Positions 35,901 through 46,079 of a stretch of DNA of 64,000 nucleotides are shown piece by piece. This DNA comes from Volucella zonaria (taxonomy: Eukaryota > Arthropoda > Insecta > Diptera > Syrphidae). The notes below the pieces were generated by a model, which was given only the letters and a program-made list of their open reading frames with translations, made no database searches and was not told the DNA's origin. Made by a program: the position numbers and the translations under genes. The stretch is taken from assembly GCA_963966105.1 (NCBI GenBank), contig OZ014534.1:101754358-101818357 (forward strand). The letters are read 5' to 3'. How positions within the stretch are numbered: the first letter of the stretch is position 1; the number at the start of each line of letters is the position of its first letter.

Positions 35901-36478
35901 ACCCCAAATTTATTTTTGAAGTGTATCCCATTTGTTGATGGAACTTTAATCCCAATAAATACACAATTGGTTAATGAGTAGGCCTTTCTAGATAGAAAAG
36001 GGGCCCATTCTTTAAATGTGATGGTAGTAGTTTGTCTCGATTATCGCTTTTATGCAGTTAATAGCAATTATCCCGGCTCTGTACATGATAGCCGTGTTCT
36101 AAAGTGTAGTAGATTCTACAACAAATAGAACAATGGAGGATAGGACCCATTTACAAATGCCATAATTATTGGCGATTTCGGATATCCATTCCGAAATTGG
36201 CTATTTCATCCCAATGCTCCAGATGGTATTGAAGAAAGCCGAGCCAAAAATCGCTTTTTGACAAAGCTCAAAAGAGCCCGGCAAGTTGTGGAGTGCAGTC
36301 TTGGGCAATTAAAAGAAATATTTCTCTATTTGAACAGACTACGTTTAAAAAAGCTAGGAAGTTGTTCGAGGGTTATACAAATATGTATAATTTATGGAAA
36401 TGAAGGGGAAATGAAGATGATATACATCTACCAAAGGATGCTAATGATGAGAACAATGAAAATGACCAAACAATAAAA
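35901..36478 (+). pseudogene. PIF/Harbinger transposase (DDE_Tnp_4), C-terminal two thirds
   Basis: One reading frame with three in-frame stops carries the PIF/Harbinger catalytic domain: PFVDGTLIPI (first Asp), FLDRKGAHSLNVMVVVCLDY, YAVNSNYPGSVHDSRVLK (family signature), AIIIGDFGYPFRNWLFHPNA (second Asp, GDSGYP-type) and KRARQVVECSLGQLKEIF (catalytic Glu; VVERCFGLLK in relatives). All three acidic residues are preserved. Stops follow LVNE and flank NNGG. The N-terminal region and the companion Myb-like protein of Harbinger elements were not found. The frame is open from the last stop to 36475, ending in a low-complexity Met/Lys tail. Confidence 0.85.
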
Positions 36479-36920
36479 ACGACATAGATTATAGTTCTAT
36501 AGAAATATTAATAAACTATATTATCAATCATTTCAATAATTAGTTTTTCTTTTGTTATATATTTTATATATAGTAATATCCCTAGCCGAAAGCCCTGGTA
36601 GCTAGTGCTATAGTATAGATTAAAAAAATTGTAATTGTATTACCTTTTTTTAAATAAAATAATATCCTTTTAGTGCGAACACGAACAAGTGAAGTTTCCA
36701 GTCTTGCTTTGCGTTTCTCATCTATTTCAGGGGAACGGACAATTTGTTAATACCCTGATTGCAGCGGCACCTACCGGGTCCAAACTATGTCAGTAACCTT
36801 CACGAATGTCCACATAACAACTCACCTACGTTTCATCACAATCTGATGAATGGTTTAGGAACGCAAAGAGGATAAACAGATAAACAAACATTCATTTTTA
36901 TATACGAGTATACATATATA
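36479..36920. other. AT-rich spacer
   Basis: Contains TATATTTTATATATA-like sequence; no gene or repeat family recognised. It may include the 3' terminal region of the Harbinger element. Confidence 0.5.
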
Positions 36921-36923
36921 CTA

Positions 36924-36960
36924 TTAGGTGCACAACTAAGTTCTTGTCAATAGATGGCTC
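36924..36960 (+). repeat. mariner 5'-end-like sequence (solo terminus)
   Basis: TTAGGTGCACAACTAAGTTC followed by CAATAGATGGC resembles the 5' terminal inverted repeat plus leader of mariner elements (TTAGGT...GCAACTAA, then AATAGATGGCGC). A TA dinucleotide precedes it, as for mariner targets. No mariner coding sequence follows, so it is a solo end or a miniature derivative. Confidence 0.5.
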
Positions 36961-37000
36961 CAGCAGTATAAAAATGGTTATAGACACGACAAACGACTAG

Positions 37001-37014
37001 TGTCGTTAACGACA
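37001..37014. repeat. perfect 14-bp palindrome between direct repeats
   Basis: TGTCGTTAACGACA is self-complementary. ACGACAAACGAC occurs on both sides (36986-36997 and 37009-37020), the second copy overlapping the palindrome. A TATAAAAA word lies about 30 bp upstream. Confidence 0.9.
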
Positions 37015-37049
37015 AACGACAACGGGAATAGGGGGCATATATTGAAATA

Positions 37050-37905
37050 TGTCAAAGAAATATAAATACTAATTTTATACCGCAGCTAATAACGCGGCGG
37101 ATATGAGCTTTTAAGTTCTGTATTGTCTTTGGTTTATCGGCACAAACTGGTGACTTCACATTGCTCCACAGGCAATGACCAAAAGGTATGAAATCACCCG
37201 ATCTTGGGGGCCAATTCACAACTCCATCGCATGTGCTCTTCAAAAAATTAATTGTGGCGTCGTTGTAACCACATGTCCTCCACATTGTCATTTAATTACA
37301 ATAGAAAACGAAAAAGTTAGTAATCATAAAAGGGATATCCATTTCCTTTAATATTTTGGCCGACATCATTTTTGAAGAAATATGGACCAATGATTCCAAC
37401 AGCCAAATAGTAATTCTGTGTTGATGTAAGAGCGTCGCAACAATGGGCTGTGGATTTTCTTTAGTCCAAACGTAGCACTTTAGTGGAGCCATTCAATTAA
37501 AATTTAATCTCATCGCTGAGCAAAATTTTGTAGTGAAAAAGAGGATCACAAGCAATATTGTTCCATTTTCTGAAAGTGGGACGCATGCGATGGATAAGCT
37601 ACTTCAATTCTTATACGTGCTAGATCTTGTAAGCTCGAAAACAAAGATTTTGACACAAAATCTTCCACGCGTTTGAGAGCAGTTCAAATCGACACACTTG
37701 GGTTCTCTGCAAGGCTTTGCCTACAACACAAAAAACTTCGGTGCGAACAGAACGAGGTCTCTCCGGAGCTTATTTTAACAATTAGAGTATTCATGGTGGA
37801 TAAACTATAGATGGTTGGAATTCTTGCACAGACGGACGATTATATAGCCCCAAATTTAAACGTAGCGCACGGTAGTTTCGCGAACTGAATCACGATTTTT
37901 GTAAT
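37050..37905 (-). pseudogene. Tc1/mariner-superfamily (DDE_3) transposase relic
   Basis: From right to left: NNIACDPLFHYKILLSDEIK (first Asp), CYVWTKENPQPIVATLLHQH, KMMSAKILKEMDIPFMITNF, NDATINFLKSTCDG, VVNWPPRSGDFIPFGHCLWS (third-residue region, normally NWPPRSCDLTPLDFFLWG; the catalytic LDFF reads FGHC) and VKSPVCADKPKTIQNLKAHI. It is the same broad family as the 29.6-kb copy but clearly diverged. The second-Asp motif (QQDGA) is not readable. At about 37.97 kb the plus strand reads CAGCTGTCAGATGTCAAACT, a plausible terminal region for this family. Confidence 0.75.
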
Positions 37906-38439
37906 AGATTTGCACAAAATCTTAGCGTCGTTCTGACTATTTTTTTTTTAAAATGCCAACCCAAGCTGAGAATAAATCAGCTGTCAGATGTCAAACTGAC
38001 TGTGTCTGGAAAATGTGTTACTACTTCAAAAAAAAAAAACAACAAAAGTTTAAAATAAACACCCACACCATTTGGTGTTTTGTTTTAAAAATGATTAAGA
38101 ATTTGTTGACCTTAAGCTGCACTAGGTCACTAATTGTAGTACTTGTTTTCACATTTTCGAAGGTACCTTTCATATCTAGGGAAGTGGCCGTAGATACAAT
38201 ACTTTATTTATTCCTACATACATACAGCAAGGATTTTTCTATAGAAGAAGGTCTACCAACAAGAGGTGCCATTTTACATCTCATACCATCAGTGAACTCC
38301 TAAAATTTAACTATTATTGTGATGACTTTGATAAATATAAACTAGGAGGTTATTAAATGTGAATCGATATATACTAGCAAATAATGTTTAAATAGTGAAA
38401 GTTTACTACCAATGCTTAGGGTCATCATTAAACGCCTTC

Positions 38440-39090
38440 GTGCACAGTTATAGTGAATTTAATTGATAAATTTGAACGTGTCGGATAGGTTAGATATGTG
38501 AGGACTTCAACTCGTTTTCGCCGGGTAAAGTAAGCTGACAATATCGCCGTCGTAGCTAAGAGTATGATTAAAAATCCTGGTGTGTCCATTTCGAGACGAT
38601 CATAGGAATTGGGCATATCCGCAACCACTTTGCTCCACATTTTGCATACAAGTCCTGGACTACATTCTTATGAGTTCCAATTGACATAAAAATTGAAGCC
38701 AGAAGACCACGCACAAAGCCATACTTTCGCTGATAGGGTGCTAAAAATTAATAAATAAGATCATAATTTTTTACACGAAATTATTCTGAGTGATGAGGCT
38801 CATTTCCATTGTCTGAGTACATAAACACACATCTGGGGCTCCGAAAGCACAAGAGAAGTAGTGGAACAACCTCACCATCCACAACGAGTGACAGCTTGAT
38901 ATGGTTTTTGGGCTGGCGGTGTCATTGGGCAATATTTTTTCAAAAGTGCTGCTGGTACGACCATTTCAGTGCATGGAATGCGTTGTTGAATGATGGTTAA
39001 CTGACTTTTCTTTGTCTGAAATTGATGCCATTGACATGGATGGGAACCGGGGGACATTTGGCGGATATTCACTCATATTCATTACTAACA
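38440..39090 (+). pseudogene. DDE_3-type transposase, HTH to first catalytic block
   Basis: The plus strand reads VNLIDKFERVG near 38.45 kb, NIAVVAKSMIKNPGVSISRR and ELGISATTLLHILHTSPGLH (helix-turn-helix), QLTXKLKPEDH-type linker, then HEIILSDEAHFHCLS at 38.78-38.82 kb (first Asp), IWGSESTREVVEQPHHPQRV, YGFWAGGVIGQYFFKSAAGT and TISVHGMRC. The frame decays before the second Asp and the C-terminal half is missing. The extreme N-terminus is not upstream but appears on the opposite strand just downstream (39105-39365). Confidence 0.8.
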
Positions 39091-39104
39091 TCAGAGTTTG
39101 TATT

Positions 39105-39365
39105 TTAGAATAAAATAAAAATATCAGGCCTTTTCATAAAAATGTTGTGTTTTTCGATTAATTTAATTGAGAAATTGTTAGATGACCCTACTCCGAACCC
39201 AGCAGGGTGATTATATTGGCAGAAAAAATTACGAATCTTGCGAAATTGCGAATCCTTGACCGTATGCCCATTTTCATAATAGCTTTGACAACAAAAGTTG
39301 CTTCTGTTGTATGGTAAACGAAACCGTGAATAAAAGTGCATTAGTTTATACTTGACAACTGACAT
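39105..39365 (-). pseudogene. DDE_3-type transposase N-terminus, inverted relative to 38440-39090
   Basis: The frame contains QSYYENGHTVKDSQFRKIRN and FFCQYNHPAGFG, ending at SIKLIEKH. This is the first DNA-binding helix region (YYENGRSV...FRKIR-FF) of the same family. LIEK here corresponds to LIDK at the start of the plus-strand piece, so the two fragments are complementary around one breakpoint. Confidence 0.65.
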
Positions 39366-40639
39366 AAAGATCAGCCATAAAGTATTAACTAAATGTCATC
39401 TGGTGACAACCAACATCCCTACAATTTGTTGGTTCAACCTCATCTTTTACCTTCAATTGAATTTGTCCTTAGGTCTGCTTTCTTACTTATTTTAAAGGAA
39501 AACGAAAAGGCGGAAACGAGCGCATCAGTTGAACAGATTTAAATCAATCATAAGTTATTGCCTCGAGTACAGAAATTTTGAATATTAATTTATTTTGATG
39601 GAGAGTCCTGAAGAGAGTCTACTAATATATTTCATAATACTGACCTTATTTTCTACCTCTTACTTCAATATATTACAATTAAATTTATTTTTATTTAATT
39701 AAAGCCATGGATGATTTAAAATACATATATGTATAGGTACATATGTATTGGTAAACGTTCTTATCATTAATGTCCTCTCCTTGCTTTGTCGATCACGTGC
39801 CTTTACCAATTTAGATGTTCCCTGTCGCGTCCAAATTGTTTTGATCCCAAAAATAAAACACTTAGAAGTATATACAACATTTCCTTTCCCTAAAATGTGT
39901 CCACCATTAGGAATATGAATCAATTTGACACACTATCCGCCCTCAGAATTCTTCTTTAATATTTTTTTTGTTGTAAATCGAAATCTGAAAGCGCTTGTCT
40001 AATTACAAGGGACACAGTTGGTGACAGTTGAACGTGACAAGAATTTGTTTGAATTGTGTGTATGTACTTGTTTTGAATTTTCATTAAAAAAACAAAAATA
40101 AAATTGTTGAAATATACACTTTTAGATTTTAACTGACACATGTCAGGGATCGCATTTAAGGAGATAAAAATGTGTTCATAAATTTGTTGATGTCGAACCG
40201 AAATCAAAAAAGTGTAATATAAACTCAAAGTGATGTTTATTTTTTTTTTAAGTAATTTTAATGGAGTCTACATGTGTACATCTGCATCCATATGTATACT
40301 TTGAAATAAAAAAGAGGAAAACAATTAAGATTTAAGGCACAGATATCTATAACATAAAGGAATTCACTTAATAATTAAAAATAAGCAGTGACTAATGTGT
40401 TTGACGTTAATTGACTGGTTTTGTTTTTGAAATACATTTGTACATTTCTCAATAACACAAGAACCGAAAATCTTTCAACTAATTATTTCAGAAATGTAGA
40501 TTTGATTTGATTTGATTTTTATTTTTATACTAAAATATTTACAATACAAACTGTTGTATAAACAAAAATCAGTTATCAGTTAGTTGATAAAAGCGTATAG
40601 ATTATTGTTTTTAGCCTAATAGCAAAGTAGAATGAATTA
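39366..40639. other. AT-rich spacer, no gene recognised
   Basis: Holds a (GATTT)n pentanucleotide repeat at 40499-40520 and many AT-rich words; no coding family recognised. Confidence 0.5.
40499..40520. repeat. (GATTT)n pentanucleotide repeat
   Basis: Four GATTT units followed by T-rich sequence. Confidence 0.9.
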
Positions 40640-42560
40640 ATTCCTTATTATTATTATTTTGTTTCCTTTTTAACAGTTTTCATTTAAGATTGTGTCTCTA
40701 TATTATAGGGCAGTTTTGCAGTACCCTGTTAGTAATGGAACGTTAATTTCATTAATGATTTGAGTTACTTGTTTCTCCGATAGGACTTTATTTCCAAACA
40801 CAGATCTCCAAACGCACCTACTAAAAACATGAAGAATATGCTCTCTCTCTGCCAAATTTCACATGCTGCAGACTATCGATACATCGTCCCTGTGGGGTAG
40901 ATATTTCAGCATAAGGAGCTATCCACGTACATCAGCAAAATCGCTATTTCCTTTATGGTGTGTTCATTACGAAAATAGGTACTGTGCTCCAAATCATGGC
41001 TATAGATTGCTCTGTGTAATAATCCTGATGCTTCCCCTCGGAACCCTACTCTGGTTTGCTTATACACACTCGCGATGAACTGATAAAGTTTTGGCTTCCA
41101 ACTCGCCTTATCTTCGACGCTCAGTTTCATTCCACTACCACTAGCTAATTTCAGTCACTATTTGTAGCATCCCGTCCTACTTCGTATTATTGGTAGAGCT
41201 GCTTCCTTTGATAGCCGATAGTCAGGCATGTTTAGCACTTTCACGAAGTACTCCTCCCGCAGTTTTAGAGCTTTAATAAGGCGTGGTAGTAAACCTATCT
41301 CCAATATGAGCATATAATTTGTCGTATTCGATGGAAGACGAAATGCTCTCTTTACGTAGGTATAAAATCTCAGCTGTTTTTATACTGTATCATATAGTTT
41401 CCTTCCCAAGCAGCATTGATGGCTGCTTTTGACTTCGACAATTTTTCTTGTAGATCCTTCTCCATATTGAGGTTCCTATATTCTTTCAGAACTTGCATAG
41501 TTTCGGCATTAAAGTGTGTTTTTTTTTTTCATTGAGGCACCTCTTTTGGATATCATTCATATATGTATATTGTATCATATAGGTTCATCTCCAGATTCCA
41601 TATTCTGCACTATTCGAAGAGTCTGTTTATGACAAGCTGTAGGAATTCGGTAGAGCCAGCACACCTACAATCTCCACACCTCCGGGCAGAAAATTCACAA
41701 TATCCTCAATAAAGAACGCAAATAGACTAGAGCTCAATGCACAACCTTGTCACACTTCTGACCTCTATCGAAACCACTCTGATAGCATCTCACCGTCTCG
41801 CAAACTGCTTTAGTATCCGAATACAAGCTTTCAATCACTCGTCTGAACTTTAGTAACATACCCATCCCAAACAGCCTTTACAATAACGCGCTTCGGGGCA
41901 CTGAGTCAAAAGTTGCCTTAAAATCAATGAAGAATGCATACTGTGTCCTATTTCTCAAGAGAAATGACCCCACAATTCTACTAAAAACAAACACGTGATC
42001 AACAGTGAAGTATCCTGGCCGGAAACCCTTGAGCCGATTATTGGTACCTGTTCATGCAGTTACCCGAATTGGTAGTATCGCTGTAATAATTTTGTACGAT
42101 GCATTTAAAAAGGAAATGGGTCCACCCTACAACCATTTCTTATTAATGGGAAAGATCAGGACTACGGTATTTTCCAACTTTCTAAAATGTTGTTGAACAA
42201 GTAGGTAAGATTGGTGTTGAGTTCCTTTGTGCCATATGTATTTGTAGAATTCAACTAGAAGACTACTTAGAGCTTCAAGAACATCCTGCTAAACAATTGG
42301 CCTATCCAAGATGTCGTTCTGGAAGCTTGGCATGGCGTACTGAATCTGTACTACTGCAAGAAGGTTTCAAAATCTTGTCAAAGCGAACTTGAAAGATGGT
42401 TGGGCTTAGTTCCGTGCGTCTATGGCATATTTTCCACCATTTAGTTTTTTCGCCAATTTTCAGAATTGTGAGGGGTTATTTCATCACGCCAGACCTCGAG
42501 ACTTTGATTCATAGTAAATTCTCGATTAGCTCTCGATATGAAACCTTCATTGCATTTTCA
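40640..42560 (-). pseudogene. LINE RT and C-terminal domain (arthropod GDLNARV-type family)
   Basis: From right to left: FRPGYFTVDHVFVFSRIVGS near 42.0 kb, RTQYAFFIDFKATFDSVPRS (first catalytic Asp), KAVWDGYVTK, DGEMLSEWFR, GCALSSSLFAFFIEDIVNFL followed by PGGVEIVGV (RT block before the active site), then LQLVINRLFEYCRIWNLEMN near 41.6 kb and LSKSKAAINAAW-like residues near 41.43 kb. The YADD itself is lost between these two blocks. C-terminal blocks near 40.7-40.9 kb (FLVGAFGDLCLEIKSYRRNK) end in YRDTxLNE-like residues. The clade is uncertain; it differs from all other LINEs in the window. Frames change often. Confidence 0.75.
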
Positions 42561-42699
42561 TTAAACAGCCGGAATAATGTGTGCCCGTCGAATGATAACT
42601 ATCATAGTTGCCCGTCTTCCTGTACTCATTATCAAATCATGATTCCTAGTATCGTTATTTATTATTCCTAGATTCGTTTATAATCTTTTCAATTCTGTC

Positions 42700-43250
42700 A
42701 AAGGCCACATGCTGATGGATTTCCAATTTATCATCCAATTGTGGATGCTTTCAAATTGTTGCGTATATGCTTCGTTGGGAGATTCATGTGTCTTGCACTC
42801 AAGTTATCCATTACCATCAGCTCAAAGTTTACAACAATTGGGAAGTAATCTGAATGCGGAAGTTAAGTCACTTCACAAATATAATGGTGGTCAATTCACC
42901 ACCAGATAGAAAATGGTCATACACGGACGCACCGGTGCTTCCTTCCACAAATGCAAACTCTCCATATTTGTCGGTCAAACCTGCACCTTTCAGCACTCCG
43001 ATTTATTCTGTTTCCAGTACTTCCTTCTTATCTCACTCTTGCGTTCAGGTCACCTATCCCACAGACGTTCCAGTTACCGCCTCGGATCCCTATTTTGAAG
43101 AACTTCTCAAAATCAATTTGCCTACGATTGCAGTTTATCCTATATATGATATGTAATTCTCTTCTGAATCTAAAGGAGGATACTTTGCTGGCTCTTCCTC
43201 ACTCCCGTATACTGAATGCTGAAATCCACTTGTATTCGTAGTTTGGGAAA
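42700..43250 (-). pseudogene. LINE endonuclease belonging to the 40.64-42.56 kb RT
   Basis: The minus strand contains VCGIGDLNARVR near 43.05 kb, the active-site GD-x-NARV block, and about 200 bp further SDYFPIVVNFELMV (SDH-type motif, His replaced by Tyr) near 42.83 kb. Order and strand match the RT to the left, giving one element of about 2.6 kb. The His-to-Tyr change and multiple stops show it is dead. Confidence 0.75.
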
Positions 43251-43658
43251 ATGTTTTTTTTTAAATTATTCTTTCCAAAAAATGTATAACTTGACTTCGA
43301 ATGAATTTTGCAAATACTGAATAAGATCAGGTATATGTAGAATTAAGCCGCCATCAATGTACCTATATTGCCACGATTTGATTGTCCCGAAAAAATACAC
43401 AAGGGTCTCGATTTTTAGATTTCAAGTTAAACAAGCAAAGAAATTTTAAAAATCTTGTTCCAGTGCCTTGACGTTAGTTTCAGCCCATACAAGGCCGTAA
43501 AGAAAAGCGGTTTTTACGTCGAACTGCTTCAAATACTTAACAACTTATTTAGGAATTTTAAATGGTCGTTATGTTTCCTGGAGAACGACGTGTATGCCGC
43601 TGCTGACATGATTACAGAAACTATTCTCTTTGGAATGTGATGCTTTATACCTCATCGG

Positions 43659-44846
43659 ATGAAGAGTATCAAACCAAAAGAAAAGGCATGGTACGACTCG
43701 AGCTGTAAAGAAGTTGACAGCGTTAGAAAAATGTTTTTTCGGTCCTACAAGACCAACCCAACAGTGGAAAACCGAAAAAAATTCAAACGAGCCAGGAATG
43801 ACTGCAACGTCTTTCTCAAGGGCGTGAAATTTGTATACGAGTACGACCAAAAACTGAAGCAAAAAATACTACAATGTCCCAAAGGTAGCAAGAGCTTTCG
43901 GTCGTTCGTCAAAAACATTAGAAATTCTGCCTCATCCTCCATCCCAACACTCATTTACAATGACATTCCAGCTGTCAGCTCTTTGGACAAGGCCAATCTG
44001 CTTGCTGCTCACTTTGCGGCCAGTTCAACACTTTCAGATTATGCTTTATCTCCGCCTACACTTGAGTGCATCGAATCTTCATTGGGACGGATCCCCTTTC
44101 GCACTCGTGTAGTGGCAAGAGTACTCAAAGATCTTAACATCCACAAGTCCGCTGGTCCAGATGGCATATCTCCCCTTCATCTAAAGGGGTGTTTTTCCTC
44201 GCTGGCAAAACCACTGCGTAGGCTTTTTCATCAATCCTACGCTTTGGGACTTTTTCCGAGCAGATGGAAAACAGCAACAGCCGTGGCTAAAATAGGCGAA
44301 TCTTCCTCTCTCTCCTCCTATAGACCCATTGTACTTACGTCACTTCTTTCTAAGGTCATGGGAACGCTGATAAACAGTCAGCTCATGAAATATCTAGAAA
44401 CACGAAAACTTCTCAATGACCGGCCGTACGGTTTTCGTTGCAACAGGTCGACTGGTGGTTTGATAGCATGCCTCACCGAAAAGTGGAACCAAAGCATAGA
44501 TCAATCTGGCGAAAGCAAGATAGTTGCACTTGATACTTCTAAGGCATTTGACAGAGTTTGGCATCAGGCTCTTTTGTCGAAAATGCGTGATTTTGGGATC
44601 GATGACTCTCTTCTTCAATTGATTAGAAATTACCTTTCGAAACGTTCAATTCAAGTTGCCTTGGATGGTTTCAAATCTGATATCCACAAAATAAGTGCTG
44701 GTGCACCCCAGGGCTCCGTTCTGTCTCAGACACTCTTTTTAATTTTCATTTATGATCTTGCAACAGTACTCTCTGGTTTTCAAATTCGTTCCCGGACTCA
44801 CGCCCCTGCTCTTCGGCTGCAGAACGTGAACGGCAGCGTATGTTAA
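43659..44846 (+). pseudogene. reverse transcriptase of LINE copy 3 (395-codon open frame)
   Basis: This is the longest open frame in the window. The linker KPKEKAWYDSSCKEVDSVRK leads to VLKDLNIHKSAGPDGISPLH (RT entry), SSLSSYRPIVLTSLLSKVMG, RPYGFRCNRSTGGLIACLTE, KIVALDTSKAFDRVWHQALL (first catalytic Asp), YLSKRSIQVALDGFKSDIHK and AGAPQGSVLSQTLFLIFIYD. After VLSGFQIRSRTHA the sequence jumps past the YADD box by deletion and goes out of frame, ending in a spurious tail. So a long protein could be translated, but without the catalytic aspartate pair. The M at 43659 is not the original start. Confidence 0.9.
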
Positions 44847-45562
44847 GTTCATTAAATTCCGATATATACAGCATAACCAATTGGGGAACTATTAACAGAG
44901 TGGAATTTAATGCTTCCAAAACACAATGCTGTTTGCTGTCGTCAAAGCGAAATTTAAATATCCAGCCATTATTCAGGAATAGCACTTGCATCGTCGAAAC
45001 CGATACACTTTCCATTCTCGGTATGTGTGTCAGTGACAACTTACATTGGAATGACCACATATTCGATGTCGTCAAAAATGCTGCAAAATGTCTAGGTTTC
45101 CTCCAGCGATGTAAGAAATATTGTACCCCCTCTGAGCTGGCCTCAGTATTTAAGGCATTCCACCACCCAAAATAGGAGTACAATGCCCACATCTGGTCAG
45201 GTGCTCCTAAAACATTTCTGCACCTCCTAGATAAGATTCAAAACCGTGCGATAAAACTCATACGTGATACTAATATCGGTCAACCAATTGACACCCTCGA
45301 ACACCGATATGATGTCTCTTCACTTTGTTTTATCGCAATTTCCATCACCAGTGCATCATTGAAATCCCCAGTAGCCGCACGACTCGCTTATGGAATGTCC
45401 TGCCGATCTCTGTATTTCCTGATTTTATAACTTACAAACTTTTAATGTACAATACATCGATACCTGTCCTTTTCTTCTCCCTAAATTTCCTTCGCCCGCG
45501 TTGTGTGCAACCATTTTAAGGGTACAAAAACCCTTGAGCACGCGCCCGTTATCAAAAAAATT
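44840..45562 (+). pseudogene. C-terminal domain and 3' UTR of LINE copy 3
   Basis: MLSSLNSDIYSITNWGTINR then VEFNASKTQCCLLSSKRNLN, TLSILGMCVSDNLHWNDHIF, FDVVKNAAKCLGFLQRCKKY and ASVFKAFHHPK. After a stop (YNAH would follow) come KTFLHLLDKIQNRAIKLIRD and SRTTRLWNVLPISVFPDF, the R-x-WN-x-LP terminal block, then the stop at 45519. The 3' UTR is about 40 bp. Confidence 0.85.
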
Positions 45563-45589
45563 TTTGAGTATAATCTTTAATAACTAACC

Positions 45590-45960
45590 TTGCACGATAT
45601 CTTTTAGGTTCATTTCTCACCGCATCATTGATCTTGTAAACCCAGCAACTGTCGATTTCTGAACCATTTTGGGGCAACTCTACCAGGTCCCATATATGGT
45701 TTTTATGTAATGCTTCTATTCCATCAGCCACTGCATTTTTCTACTTACTGGCATCTCTTGACTGGAGTGCTTCGTCGAAAGTAGTGGGTTCCTGTTTCTC
45801 AACTAGGAATTCATGCAGATCCAAAAACGTTACTATCGATTCCAGGTTGGCCCCATTAGCCGACTTTGAATATATCCCTTGTTGATTGTTGCTCCTCGCC
45901 GTCCGATAGCTGATCGGCTGATTCAAATACTAAATCAGATAACGACGTCTTTGGGCCTTC
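45590..45960 (-). pseudogene. Ty1/copia Pol fragment (start of RT)
   Basis: The minus strand reads TFDEALQSRDASK (stop) KNAVADGIEALHKNHIWDL followed by VELPQNGSEIDSCWVYKIND. This matches the copia RT entry, where EAL...W...M..E...L..N.TW.LV.LP leads to KWVFK. An Asn/Glu-rich integrase tail precedes it. No LTRs or other copia domains were seen. It sits between the 3' end of LINE copy 3 and the 3' end of RTE copy B. Confidence 0.8.
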
Positions 45961-46079
45961 GTTTATGACGATATCTTTGCATGGAAGACGATCTCGTTTA
46001 CCACCTCCCGTCCTTGATGCGCTTGTGCAGGACTGCTTTTAACATCCTGCACCATCCATGTCGTTGGTTATGTAATTCA

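Larger units (their letters stand above)
43500..45562 (+). mobile_element. CR1/L2-like LINE, copy 3 (5'-truncated)
   Basis: Homology to copy 2 begins within the endonuclease-RT linker near 43500 and runs to a 3' end with CATTTTAAGGGTAC, the AAGGGT/ACCCTT hairpin and an A-rich tail at about 45550. The 5' truncation is typical of incomplete reverse transcription. The element spans linker, RT and C-terminal domain. Confidence 0.85.

Noticed and set aside
43659..44846. Functional host gene for the 395-codon frame
   Set aside because: All blocks are LINE RT, upstream linker is shared with copy 2, and the catalytic YADD segment is deleted.
44746..45192. A 148-codon minus-strand frame
   Set aside because: Antisense shadow of the C-terminal domain of LINE copy 3.
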